From Dicaeum eximium (taxonomy: Eukaryota; Chordata; Aves; Passeriformes; Dicaeidae), in contig VWZP01010162.1 in assembly GCA_013396995.1 (NCBI GenBank), positions 972,261 through 1,036,260 on the forward strand: a stretch of DNA of 64,000 nucleotides, given 5' to 3'. Positions 47,911-61,057 of the stretch are shown piece by piece. A model generated the notes under the pieces. That model saw only the letters and a program-made list of their open reading frames with translations. It made no database searches and was not told where the DNA came from. The stretch's first letter is position 1. Each line of letters opens with the position of its first letter. Made by a program: the position numbers and the translations under genes.

Positions 47911-50467
47911 CACTACATACATAATTACAGACTTTTAAAATCCACCAAATAAAGTTATGAAAAACGTGAAAATCATTCTGTGCGTCACAGAGGTTATTTG
48001 TGAAATATGTACTATTGTATGTACTTTCAAGGCATATTTGTTTGCCAGGATTTACTCCAGGTATGCATCATTTTATACAATACCATATTATTTTCTTCCA
48101 GTAATATCAACACCGTTAATTTTAACAGACACATTAGTTCTTGCAAAATTGAATTTATTGATTACTTAAATAATAAAAGAAATATTTCAAAATTCCAGTA
48201 ATCTAGAAAGATGCTTTCTAACTTAATAAAAACCTCTAAAAGACACACTAATCTTTCTGCCTACATCAGTGAAGGCATGATGTAAAATTAGTCCTGTTAT
48301 TTCTAATGCTTCTTAAAATACTGGTCTATTCAGAAAAATGCACCATTAAATAATTGGCTATGCCTGCAAATATGTGCACTCCTATATTAACCTTCAAAAG
48401 GAAATAATACATATACACATAATACATTACAAGTAACCTGACTACCAAGAAACCTCAACCACTTAACAAGTCTATTACAAACAGATTTATTCATAGTGAT
48501 TACTTCATATCCACCCAGAAAGGCTGCCAACTAAGGGAAAAAACAGTTTAGCTTGCACTGGGGAATAACACAATAGCAGTGTAAAAAGCAGAGTGGGCTC
48601 AAATATTGGATCCAGTGGAAATAAGTAGCTGAGCAGAGCACAACTGCTTGAGCTGGAAGCCAGCCAGGATAGTGGGAATGATGCCTATGGTCCAAAGAAA
48701 GCTGCTGAACTAATCACCATTGCAGTCACCCGTTCGGTTTTACACCGAACATGTGAAGTTACATATCTAATAGCAGTGTGTTTCCCTCCCACTTGATGAC
48801 TTACAGGAAAGGCTGCAGAAGTGCCAAACTTAAACATACACAAAACTCTAAGTGCAAGTAAACAGTTTAAATGCATTTCAAAGGGAATATGCTGAAGTTG
48901 TACTAAGCAATTGTACATTTTTCAGTTACTTCAAATAGCACTTAAAAGAGCTGCCAGCAGTAGGCAATAACAGGCTACCAAGAAAAAAAAGAAGAAAACT
49001 AAAGCACCTATAGATAAACACATCATAGGGAAAAAAAGGGCAACTTTACAGATGAAGATTAAAGTGATGAAGAAATGCAATCTGCAAATACATTCAATAT
49101 AAAAGCAGACCAGAAATCTAATTGCAACTTCACTCACTTGGGTTGCCAGTGCTACTCAATACAAACTGATCTCATCAATTCTTGAAATTAAAAAGACCAT
49201 ATAAGAAAAAAGAGCGTATCGTACTTTCACTGGTTTAAAATTATTGAATGTCCTGCCCTTTGAACTGCAAGCAGGACCTTCTATGATAAGTAAGAAATAA
49301 TCCAAACAAGAACCACCATGCACAACATATTTCCCACAGTGACTTTCTAATACATTGTATATGTGTGAACCTCCAAGTGTACAACAAAATTCAGCAGTTA
49401 ATTAGATGTTTTTTGTTTCAAACAAATTTTGGATAGTGAAAGTGAATTTTGGGCAGTGGAAGTGAAGTAATTATGTCCAAGAGGATGGTGCCAGAACTCA
49501 GTATTAACTCCTCTTCCCAAATGGACAAATGCTTTCTTTTATACTCTCATTCCATGTCTTGTAACAGTTCCTTTACATGTTTGGAGATGTGCATATGAGT
49601 GATAAGGGGATGCATAGATTTTTGTAAGTGATCTTCTTTAAGAGGCACTTAGAGCAGTGACCCTTAATGTAATTTCAAATAGTTGTCAAGATTTAACATT
49701 TATTTTGCTAGACAGATAGCCTGTTATTGGCAAATTGGCTATTCTTCTAGTATGTCAATCAGGCCAGGCTTAAAATCAATACACAGTATTTGTCAATTGT
49801 GTTTCATGTACTTCAGCCTGATTATATTCATTAAGAAGGAACAGACTACTAATAGCATGCATTGTAAATCAGGTTACAGTGTCAGAAAGCAAACAATCTT
49901 ACTGCAAAGTAATGAGCTTAAATTCTTAGCTGGAAGAGCCATACAGACAAAGCCCAGCTATAAAAATCATAATGCATGCAGTCTTTAGTCTAAGATGACC
50001 TTCAGCCTGCAAAATCCCAGAACAATGTTGCCATAAGTATTTCATCAATCCATGCTTAATATCAGTCATGAGAGGAAAGGTAAACCCAGTGGAGCCCTTC
50101 TTAAAAAGAAATCAGCTTATATCCCATGGTTTTGTCCCAGCATTATACAGACTAATATTTGAACAGAACCCATTTCATCTTCAACCTTCCAGTTGCCAGC
50201 AAGAACAGACACACAGCTGATCAAATTCCTAAAATTACTTTTCAAACATACTTTTATTCCTTCTCAGCAACAAAAACTGATGAACTTTACTGCATCACAT
50301 ACACTCATCTAATACGTAAGGCTGCAAAAACTGGCTCAGAGTATTTTATCTCAATTTGTTTCCAACGCAATTAAAAAAGAGAGAGTGGATCCCCCTTTTC
50401 TTCATCTTCACCCGACCTGCATCCCAGCTGATTGTGTCACCCTGGTGAATGTTCATTAATTACAACA
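47911..50467. other. AT-rich single-copy stretch, no gene seen
   Basis: It holds a 7-bp hairpin (48732-48750: 'gttcggt' with 'accgaac') and a 20-bp tandem duplication (49425-49464). Frames up to 101 codons are not recognisable. Confidence 0.45.
49425..49464. repeat. Tandem duplication, 20-bp unit, 2 copies
   Basis: Both units start 'aattttgg' and end 'agtg'. They match at 17 of 20 positions. Confidence 0.85.
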
Positions 50468-50473
50468 GTAAAT

Positions 50474-50530
50474 GCAGGTAAGCCCAAGTCTGGGGTAAGC
50501 AGGTAAGCCCAGATCTGGATGCAGGTAAGC
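50474..50530. repeat. Imperfect tandem repeat carrying CAGGTAAG three times
   Basis: Units begin at 'gcaggtaagccc' (50474), 'gcaggtaagccc' (50499) and 'gcaggtaagcat' (50521), spaced 25 and 22 bp. Each contains CAG|GTAAG, the strongest 5' splice-site core, at 50475-50482, 50500-50507 and 50522-50529. A further GGGTAAG lies at 50493-50499. Confidence 0.88.
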
Positions 50531-52019
50531 ATTTGCAATCAAACTAGGAGAATATGGAGAAAGAGATGCTGGTTTGGAATGATAAAAAGGAAGCAAAGAG
50601 TTAAAGAAATAGGGAATACCATAAATACCAAACCCTACAAACAAGCAAACAAACAAACCACAAGCTTTACATTCTGAACGAGGAGAAAGCAAACACTTAA
50701 AAGCACAGTGAAGGCATGTACAGATTCTAGCTCCTTAGAGGTGGCTGCAGCCAAGAACCAATTAAATTAGTGTTACTACAGGATTGCCAGCATTCTCATT
50801 TTGTTAATTGAAAGTGTAACCACTGGCTGAAGCAAAGGATTAAAAGACCGGCTATAGTTACCATGGAAGCAGAGGAGAATGACATTCAATATATTTTAGA
50901 AAAAAAAAGACATTTAAAAGTTTTCATTAATGGCAATTTTTTACTTATATAGACTAATAAATCACAAACCTTTGGCTCTGTAAGATACCAAATGCATGAT
51001 CAAAGAAGACAACAAAAGTACATTAGAGAAAAATGCTGATCATTCATTAATTTATTCAACTGAGACAACCAAAACATAAGCTATGGTGTAAACTTCCTAG
51101 GAGCTTGGCAATTTTCCTACCACCCTTAAGAAAGGACCAGCTATGTATTACCATCTTTTTCACAGACTCAGCACTCCACTGGCTTGATCTGTCTAAACAT
51201 TGTACACTTTTCTCTGCAGCACGCAGAGGATAGAGTAACCCCAAATTTCATTGGCAAATGGCAAAGTAATGGTTAGGTAAGCTCAATCACCACTCTTGAT
51301 AATGCAGCTAATACCTTGTGTCAAAACAGATTGTAATACTTGTTTGAAATTTTTCATGTTAATCTGCATCCTGCCTTCCTTTAGATATGCTGATGCAAAT
51401 TATATAGGAATTAACATATTGCTGTATACAGCTGAATGTTAACATGAACTAATTATTTGTAAGACAAGCTAATGACTAAATGATACTCACTTGACAACCA
51501 GTAAAACGTCAGTTTTAGATAAGTTTTTATGTCATTACATCTTACCAAGACTTTAAACACAAGCAGATTTCTCCAAATAAATAAGTAGAAGCTCTGAGCA
51601 GTGAAACAACTGGAAACCTTTAAAACTACCCAAGGGGAGGCAAAAAAAAAAAAAAAAAAGGGAAAAAGGGCCAAAATCTCTTACAGGATCTTGCTATTCA
51701 TTTACCTAGACAGATATTTAGACATATTTATGTATTTTACATATTTACTTCTCTGCCCTGCTTACTGTTCATCTGCAGTACATTACACAATTATCAAACA
51801 ACTGCCTTTTTAAAAAAAGATTTGCATAAGCCAGATGATCACAAGTTGCACTCATTCCATGCCCACAATGCCCATATATACGAAAGTAGGGCCAATGCAG
51901 ACCTACAGAAACAAGAACAAAAAGCCTGAAATCAGTAGGTTTCAAAACAAGAATTAATGGATATTCAAGTAATTCTTTTTCTTCCTTCAGTTGGAAAAGG
52001 TACATATCGCTTTAAAACT
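50531..52019. other. AT-rich single-copy stretch with simple tracts
   Basis: A (CAAA)-like tract at about 50638-50661 and an 18-bp A-run at 51642-51659. No gene seen. Confidence 0.45.
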
Positions 52020-53744
52020 AAATGGTTTATGATGTGCACTGCCTAGCTCTGAGGTTTCACAGGAGGAGGAGACCTGCACTACATAGCTCAGGCTTCCCAG
52101 GGGACACACAGAATATCACAAACACCCATCTAGCAGGATGTGCAGCAGAAGAGAGCATGGCTGTCACCAAGCCACAGCTGCCACAAACCCAGAACCTCTG
52201 CTGCAAGTCCTTCAAGAAGAAACCCTTTAAGCAGCACTTCCCCCCATGAGCCATGCTTAAAAGATCAAATGAATTTTCTTTTTTTTTTCAATCTTAGAAT
52301 TACAATGGAAATGCTTATGAAACTTATTTACATTAACAGAGACCACATGGACAGCATTAACAACTTACATGTTATGTAAATTGTACCATTTTCAGAAGAC
52401 CTTCAAGAATTTGATGCCAGATCTTCCAACTGCAATTTGTCTTGCAGAAGGGAGCCTGTACAGCACCAAAATTTGGTAGTTCCGGCCTCCTTCACTGTTG
52501 TAGGTGATGAGTATGCAGTAGCTCTTTCTCAAACATGAACTGGTTGCAATAATTTTAAAATTTAGGTTAAATAGACCCCTTATCAATGTGACCAGGGAGG
52601 TAAGTTTTTACATCAGCAGATTACCTGAAGAGTATAACTATTAACCAGTCACTAACCTGAGAACATTATCCTGAGTAATTTTAATGACTTTCAACCCATC
52701 AAAAAGAAGGAAAAAAAGCACACCTGTGAAATGTGTGTTTCTGTAGTTAGAGAAGCATAGTTTCTTCTACATGCTACTATGTTGACAGTGTCTATAGAGT
52801 TTGTAGGTAGTGACTTTTAGATTTAATGTCACCATTTGTTGCACAGTCAGTTTTGTTTACTGCAGACCAGGGAACCAGAAACATGTACAACTGTACCCTT
52901 CTAGATGTATTTTCCAGTTGTGGCATTGTGGAGTCCTCCAAGCAAAGAGATGGTAGGAACAGGTAACTCTTTACAGAAAACTGCCCAACTGTGAAATTTG
53001 CATTTTCCCACTCCATAATCCCCAGGAGGAGGGGGGGCTTGGAAAATCAAGCTTGGTAAACTTAGCAAGCATGAGTACATTTCACAAGATTTGCCTTCCC
53101 TCCTCCCTTAGTTGTGGGGAAGAATAGAATGACTGAATGAACAGGGAAAAAAAGTCTGCTGTGTGTATTACACATTTCTCTTACTTTAAATAATAAGCTG
53201 GCTGTGTTGTCCTGGAAGAACTCAGTTGTTTCCTGTATGCTGTAGCTTTCACACCATACTTGATGATACCTTTTTTCCCAAGGCTTGTAAGCAGCAATTA
53301 CCACCATAGCTGACTAAAAGAAATACCCAATCTGAGCCTGAGCCAGTCATTCACCACAGATTTCCCCTCTCCACCCCTAGCTTCTCCGCAGCTGGAAAAG
53401 TCACTTATTCAGAAAACCATTCCCAGGGGTGGCCCCAGTAGCAAGCCAAGGAGGCCACCCACTTTGGACCAGAAGCTACAGCACACTCAGGATATCATCA
53501 GTCTCATGGGTAATCACTGACTGCTGCATCACAGTGAAGCAGAACTCACTTCAGTTCCTGAGCTACCTGCTCTACCTGTGCTTCTCTCCAATTTGCATCA
53601 GAGGGAAGGGCTGGAGCTTCACTCAGGGCAGGCAGCAGTGGGATCAGTCTTGTGCCCTGCAAACTTCCATGTCACCAGCAGCCTTTAAACACTGCTCACA
53701 ACTCAGTATTGCCTGGACTCATGAAAATGAAAAGGGGCCATAAA
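52020..53744. other. Mixed-composition stretch, no gene recognised
   Basis: GC-richer patches at 52025-52260 and 53330-53720 flank AT-rich sequence. Frames up to 104 codons (53429-53743, plus) are not recognisable and lie where stops are rare. Confidence 0.35.
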
Positions 53745-54277
53745 ATAACTAACATATTTTACAAAGCAAGTTTTAACTTTCAGGTACTTAAATCCAGCTC
53801 CTCAACCATGCTAGAAACCTCTGACAGCTCATCAATAACAGTGTTTTCCACTGTAAAAGCTGAGTAAGTTATCAAAGTTGTTTATTTTGTTTAGATGAAA
53901 TTCTGTGTGTCACATACAAACCAGCTAGTCATATCTTGTAAAAAATCTCTAGGCAAATAAAAATCTAAAGCAAAATGCCCTGTTAATGGATCTTTTCTGA
54001 ACAGCCAACTGAATGTTCAAAATAGATTTTTAAATTTTGCTCTGCTCCATCTATTTAAAAGGAAAAACTGCACAAAAAGCACCCTCTGCAGCAGACCATC
54101 CACCCTGAGAATCAGAGCTCTGCTCTCCTGCCTGTGTTTCTGGGGGCAGTCCCTCTCACAAACTGCAGGAAGCAAAGGGTGTAACACTGTCAGACAGCCA
54201 GTTCACCCACAGAGGAAGCATTCTTTTCATATTTCCCATCAGGGAAAGCACTCCTGTGCAGCAGTCCTGTAGGGAGA

Positions 54278-54311
54278 GTGTGTGGCTGTGTGGCTGTGTG
54301 GGGGTGTGTGT
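54278..54311. repeat. TG-rich imperfect tandem repeat
   Basis: The unit 'tgtgtggc' occurs twice and is followed by 'tgtgtggggg' and a short TG run. Confidence 0.85.
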
Positions 54312-57300
54312 AAAATTGAGAAACAAAACCCCACACTTTACCTTTAGGTGTCATATTTAGCCATATTCACAAGATAACACTAGAGCTGCATGTTTCTTTT
54401 TAAGTATGTAAACCCTCTGGGAAATACACACAAACATTTTCATAATGGAACCAGCACTAATCAGAGGCCACTGACAAAAATAGCACTGATGAGAAAGTTA
54501 ATAGCTTTGCCACTATTTATATGTGTTCTCACTGTGCAGCTCTGAAAAAAAAAAAAGGCAGTTAAAAAAAAAAAACAGGACCATGAGAGAGTGTAAGTTC
54601 CTCATCTGTATACAATTAATAAAACACTGGATCATTCAAGCATGGGTTTTGGATGGATGCCCTAGCTCCATTGCAGTACTTCAGAGCAAAATAAAGCAGC
54701 TCTGCAGTGTCACTCCACAGGGAACAAGCACCATTTGCTGTAGAAACAAACAAACATACATACATACTTAGGGTAATAATAACCACTACTACCAGTTTGT
54801 TTCATATTTGCAAAGGAAAATTTAATAATAGAAAAGTTTAAATTTGTGGTCATAGATAGATTATTTTTACTGAATTACCAAATGGAAAATATTGCATTTA
54901 AGCCTAACACATAAATTGAATTTATTAATATACAATAAAAAAAGTTTCCTTGAAATAAGAAATGATACAATTACCACTGAGGAGTACACACCACTGTCGG
55001 TGTCCATGCCTGCTCCCTTGTAATAGATGCCTTGCAAATATTTTTAAATATTCACATTCATACCTAGAGAATTTATCAACCTAAAACTTCTCCAAAACTG
55101 CCTTTGAAGTCTGATAATCACATCTGCACTTTTGAACCTACATAGGAATCATCCCAATCCACTGACTTCAATTAAGCCAGTTAAGTTAATTACTGTCCTA
55201 TATAGGAACAAAAATATAGGTCTCGAATATGAAAATTAAAATAGGAAACAAAGTTCATGTGATTATCTCAGCATAAGAGGCACCATATTGTGTCAATCGA
55301 AAAGCTGATCCAAACCAGTGTTCTGTTTTCACCAGTGTTGCTAACATGTGCTAAGAAAAAGAGAAAATATAAAGCAGTGTTTTTGCTGGCACTCCTCACA
55401 CTTTCAAGTGGTTATTAGGAGATTACAGAGAGATCAAGATGCATGGAGTTTAGAAACCATTTTCATCTACAGTGCAGGCGGTGACACTACATTTATAGCA
55501 GTGTGTTTATGGGGCAATATTTTGTTTAAGTGTTAAAATTGGAAACATAATTCTGAGGTTTTATGATTTACTACCTTTCTAAAATCTGAAAGAACAGAGG
55601 TAGTATATATCAGAGCTGTTAAAAACACATATTAAGTGCTCCAATTTCAGTAGAATTTTTACCTGAAATTACTTATTTAATGAGCATTTACATTCCTAGC
55701 TTTTCCTCAAAGTTCTTGCCTGAGAAATTTGGCAAGTAAACTTGATGGAATTTACTTTATTAAATCCTTTTGCAACATCTCTAACTAGAAATATTTTAAG
55801 GAAGTTTTATTGTAACAACAAATCCATTACATCTACTAAAATGTCCTAACAATATAAAGAAAATTATTTTCCTCATTCTACCACCGAATTAATACATCCT
55901 GCAATTACACCAGCCTCATTTCAAACAGAAGACTAAGTTCAACCTTATCAAACTTAAATCTGTTGGGTATCCCCTGGTCTCTGTTGCCTCGTCTTCTTTC
56001 CAGTGCAATATTACATTGCCCTCTAATGGATTACCTGCACAACTGCACAGGCCTATCTTTGCTTTTAAAAGTCCTGAATAAGCAAAAGGGTTGCATGAGA
56101 AATGGGGAAAGTAAAGTTATTTTGTTCCTACTCTTGTTTAATTATCTTTTTTATATTTGAATTAAACTTCGCAAAACATTAACTTTCAACCTTTTCATTT
56201 TAATGTATTCAGCTGCAAAATGAAGTAATGTGTGCTGGAGTTTCAGGCCTTTAAATGGTCTCAGGCTGTAAGTTGAATTTGAAATCTAGAGTCAAAAGAC
56301 TGCTTATAAAAAAAAACAAAAACCAGAAGCTGACCCAGCAAAGGATTTCTCAAGAAAATTTCATCTACTCCAACTCAACTTTTGAGCTCATTTACCGACC
56401 CCATGTCCGACATTAAATTTTCCAACTCCACCAATGTTGTTCTGTCTCACAAGGTGACATCAGCACAACCACCTGCCTTTCTGCCCTTTTCTCTCTTCTC
56501 CCCAGAAAGTGCTTATCTCTTCCAGATGGAAAACAACTACATTTTACAAAAAACCTAAAACTTTTGGAAGAGATCTAATTGTATCTAAAAGTCATGTCCA
56601 AAGTAAACAACAGGCACGTGGATTTACACTATCTAGCATATGCAGTTTAAGGTCAAAGGCAAGGGTTTTTGTAGTGGTGATGGTGGTGGTAGCTTAATGC
56701 ATGTCAATGATGCTCCAGTAATAATTTTTAATTATCATCATTCTCAAAATGCTAAATATTCACTGTTTATATCACCAACCAAAAAAACCCCAAATAAATT
56801 TCAAGTAAATTTCAAATTAATACAATATTTAATCCATTAAAAGAGCAAGACTGCACAAATTTAAGCACAGCAACTGTAATCATCATCCTGTCATTGCCTA
56901 GCTTTATCCTTAATACCACCACAACCATCATCTGTAAATTAAAACCATTTATCTTTAAAGAATGGAGAATCAAATTTGATAAACATGAAGAAAGTGGAGA
57001 CTCAAATCTCTGAATGTTACGATTTAATCAAAGATCTTTCCAGGACTAATAGGACAAAGGGGGTTCCAGGAAAGAAGAGACATTTCTGGATAGTTAAATT
57101 CATTAAGTAAAAGCAGCATACACACAAGTGTCAGCACCCAACAGTGAAAGAACAAAAGATCAGCTTAGATCTACATCATGAAACTAAAACAAGTCATAGC
57201 AAAACCTCTGGATTAAAGACGTTTGAGTAATTACGTTTCTTTTGCTGCAAGAGTTATTTGATTTTGATGATATCAAAGAAAATTACATTTTCTTTTGTTC

Positions 57301-57402
57301 TTATAATGAGGTGCAAGTTAGTTCAGTCTGAAAACACACATATGTACAGACAAACAAACAAATAAGCCTTTCTGATAATATCCAACCAGTCTGCCATGGG
57401 AC

Positions 57403-57424
57403 AGAGCTTTCTAGTGAAAGCTCT
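57403..57424. repeat. Hairpin, 9-bp arms, 4-nt loop
   Basis: 'agagctttc' (57403-57411), 'tagt', 'gaaagctct' (57416-57424). Confidence 0.82.
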
Positions 57425-57890
57425 AATCCCTCACGTGGGAATTTGTTCTCTGAAGCTTATAAAGGCTAAGCATATTTAGCAAAGCTGTGTAATTTCAAGT
57501 AATGATTCTTGTCCTGTTCTGGTTGAACTGAGATTTGAGCAATTGTATTTAAAACAAAAATGGAAGAGAAGTCCACTAAACTGGCTATGACATTTTCACC
57601 CATGAAACTGGGTCTAACCTATACTCCTGAATATAATGACTCCTGGCACCTGCACACAGAAACAATTTTTACACCCAGACCACCCAGCATCTGACTGTCT
57701 GACTAGAGCAGAAACAGAGACTGAAGTACTGAGTACAATATATATTTCCACATCCAAGCATCCAGTGTAAAAAATACATTTACTCAAAGAAAAGTGTTGT
57801 TCAGGGAAGTTATTTCTTTCTTTGACTTCTTAAAATTGTAACCTACATGAAAACTAACAGATCAGTTTCTGATGAATGACGTTTAACTAA

Positions 57891-58271
57891 ATGAGCCAGC
57901 TGACTAATACAAAACAGGTTAAGATGAAAAGTAGTAGAGAAATAAAAAAAGCTATAAACCCCCTTTCATATAAAGCAAACAGAAGCAAAAATTCTACTCT
58001 CATGAAGAAAAACAAGGATTTAAAATTAATTAATAAAGAAAAAAATCTTTACTGGGCAACAGGTATCTCTATTCAGGGATATTCAAAGGCTGAAGGAATA
58101 TATTGTCAAGCACAGAAAACCAATTTGTATGAGGAGATTATAAATGCTGATTTCCCAATTCCACAAAGCTATCTTCAAAGTATGTTTGAGATGAAGAGTA
58201 GAAAATCCTCCAGTGAAGACAGAACTCTCAAATACACAGAACTTAGTCAGCTTTTTCAGCAAAGTGTTTGA
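57891..58271 (+). other. Unrecognised 126-codon open frame, lysine-rich
   Basis: ATG at 57891, stop at 58269-58271. The protein would be basic and lysine/asparagine-rich in its first 55 residues, then mixed (with a 'GYSKAEGIYCQAQKTNLYEE' segment). There is no signal peptide, membrane segment or known motif. The start context is 'taaATGA' with a T at -3, which is weak. With AT-rich composition, roughly one frame of this length is expected by chance in six frames of 64 kb, so length alone is no support. The CR1 end lies 80 bp downstream. It could be a decayed retrocopy or chance. Confidence 0.12.
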
Positions 58272-58349
58272 AATCCTGTCTCAAACCCCAAACCTGACTA
58301 CTCATTATAAAGTATAAAGGAAGGGATGCTAAGAGAGTAAACAAAAGGT

Positions 58350-58449
58350 TTTTGAGCAACCTGGTGTAGTGGAAGGCATCCCTGCCCACGGCAGGGGCAT
58401 GAAACCAGGTGACCTTTAAGGGTATTTTCAACTCAAACCCTTCTATGAA
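58350..58449 (+). mobile_element. CR1 LINE, short 3' end fragment
   Basis: 'ttgagcaacctggtgtagtg', 'catccctgcccacggcaggg', 'gacctttaagggtattttca' and 'cttctatga' follow in CR1 3'-UTR order. Only about 100 bp remain, as expected for a severely 5'-truncated insertion. This is the same part of the element as the left end of the inverted copy at 13691-13830. Confidence 0.88.
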
Positions 58450-61030
58450 AGGTATTATTTGGTACAAACTCCAGAGAAGGTAGAGAAGTGTAAAGAAAAG
58501 GAGAAAAAAGCATCGCAGTGCTAACTGAGGTGTAACCTCATGGTTGTGACTCTGTGTTTTGCTAAACAAAGCAGGAAAGATTACATGACTTGCTCTAGAA
58601 AGGCTGCAGAAAGTTCTCTGTCTCTCAGCCTTCTTGTTATTATTTAAAAGAAAATACTGAAAGAGGAAAAATAAAAGGATTGCCTCTGCCTTTCCCAGAT
58701 CAATAGGAAGCAGAAATGTTTATTCTGCAAACAGTAAAGGAAGCTGTCTGACTCCATGGGAAATGGCGAAACACCATGAAATAAGAAGTACTGGCAAATA
58801 AAGTAAACAGATCAAAGGAGTATTTTTTCCTCTATTGTCTTTTGGTTATAGCACCTTTTGTCTTTTTTTTCTAAGCAGTAGACTACACTTCTCCTAATGA
58901 TACTTCTTCCAAACTAAAGATAGCATTTTTGAAACAGTTATGGATTACTATGGAATCTGGATCAGTTTTAGGATGACAGAAATTGTGTTTCTATTTTATT
59001 CATGAGAATGTGCAGTAAAGTCTAAAGATCATTTTTCTTCTCCAAAACAAACTGCTAAGGTTAAGTAAAACACAATAGCATCTGTGCTAAACACACAATA
59101 GAATCATTAGTGTCTATGAACAAATTCTAATTAATTCCTTAACACCAACATGCTCATTTTGAGGAGAACAGGGGTGAATGCCTTAAGGATGTAAACTGTA
59201 ACTTGGGGGGAAAAAAAAACCCAACCTGGAAGTTAAGCAGATTGCATGACTAGCAATTCACACTTCTCCTTACCAAGATCTATCAGAAAAAGCAATTACT
59301 CTGCAGAATAACTAGGTGTTCAACTACACTACTAATTGTACCACAGGTGGGTTGAAGATACCATCTCCAAGATTGTGTTCAGGTTTCATTAGTTTTCTCC
59401 TGCTAGAAATGCATTCCTACATTTCTTCCACCTCATTTCTAGATCCATATCTGATGGTACTACTGAGAAAAAAACCCCGAAAAACATTGCATCAGCATCC
59501 CTGTGAGTAAAACTGGGGATGACGTAAGTGGGTGCTTCAGAGCAAAGGCTTGCTCTGGGTGGGAGCAAGCGTCTGATTTGGTTTCACCTCAGCCACTGTC
59601 TTCTGACTGGGGAAGGGAAAGGACTATCTTTTCAAGCTGATGAGCTTGGAGAGTCTTTACAAGACAGGTGAGTGTTAGAGATCACAAATTATACTGCAGT
59701 CATGCAATTCCTAGGAACTAAGAAACATATCCGAACAGGAAGGAGCATCTTACAGTTCTGGCAACAATTCTTGCAAGTGTCAGGCAAAGATGCAAAACTA
59801 CATTATCAGGTGATGAAAGATAAATGATAGGAAAAGAAGAGAGAGCCAACAGAAGTATATACCTGTAAAGAGCTGCCAGGTAATTTCAAAGGAAATAAAA
59901 ATCTGTGCATATTTGTGAGGTGGAGAGAAGTGGTAGAAGCTGTTGGCAGCAATGAAGTTTGGAAGGAAATCTTTTTTAGGTACATCTCTATTTTTAAATT
60001 AGAATGTTTTGATCAAAAGCTTATTACACCTTCTGGACTCTAATATTTAAAAGTTTTGGTTTGTTTTGTTTTTTTCTTTAAAGTCAGTTCACAAGGGCAT
60101 AAACTCTTACAATTCTGGAAGCGTCAACAAGTATATATGGATAGCAATTGTGGGCCCTCCGACCTACAGAGAAGCTGGCTTTGTGAGCAATCTTTTTGAA
60201 AGACTTGTTTTGCATCAAACAAGTCATATATTACTAACCATGGCATCAGTCTAATTAAATTTCTGCTTGCTGTATTTATTTCCAGCGAGGAGAAATGTTC
60301 TCTCCTTTCTTTTTGCTTCAGAAGGCTTTCTCCAACCCCACTGCAGTTGGGTTTTTCTTTAAATTGCTCTTTAAAACTATCATTTGAAACAGAAAAACAA
60401 ACAAAGAAGCACAAAATTTAGACTAAGATTAGCCTAAAATTATCTATTTCACTGTGCTTCAACATTTTTACCCTCTATAATTTGGCTTATACCTGAATTG
60501 CAATTTGAAATAATATTTTTGCCCTGCATTTGCATTGCCAAGCCCAACAGTGTTAATTATCATTGTAGTTCCAATAAATGACAGCAATAAATACTAAGAG
60601 GTTTTATTTCATTTTTTAGTATGTAAGGATTTTTCCACTAATTCAGCCTTAGCTAATGAAAATCAGAGACAACAACCTTAACAATTAAGAAAGATACTTC
60701 TATTTTCCCATTTTATTACAGCTACTTCTTACAGAAAAGTAAAGACGACTTTGAATTTCAGCAACAGCTGCATAAAAATATACAAAGAAGATGTAAATTC
60801 ACTGCCATCAAGTAACCATCTATATGTGAAAAACCACAAGGAAGTTGCATTCAGATAGTTCTCAGACATTTGAATAAATAATGCAAGCATGCAGAGATTT
60901 CCTTTGGGTGAAATGTTTAAGTGGGCAAACATGACACAACCAGGAAGAAACTTTCCAAGTCCATTTTTCAATAGAAAAGAACTGTTGGGGTTTTTGTAAC
61001 CTTCAGCTTCCTGGATTTTTAGGGGTGGGG
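58450..61030. other. AT-rich single-copy stretch, no gene seen
   Basis: A hairpin at 59548-59570 and short G/T-rich runs near 60055. Frames up to 108 codons are unrecognised. The minus frame 58243-58569 runs antisense through the CR1 fragment. Confidence 0.45.
59548..59570. repeat. Hairpin, 8-bp arms, 7-nt loop
   Basis: 'gcttgctc' (59548-59555) pairs with 'gagcaagc' (59563-59570). Confidence 0.82.
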
Positions 61031-61057
61031 TTTTTTTTTTTGTTTGTTTGTTTTTTT
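61031..61057. repeat. T/G-rich low-complexity tract
   Basis: A T-run passes into (TTTG) units. It is one of few such tracts here with T rather than A on the plus strand. Confidence 0.9.

Larger units (their letters stand above)
53745..57890. other. AT-rich single-copy stretch, no gene seen
   Basis: Contains a TG-rich run (54278-54311), A-runs (about 54545-54576), a 'caaacaaacatacatacata' tract near 54746 and a hairpin at 57403-57424. Otherwise plain. Confidence 0.45.
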
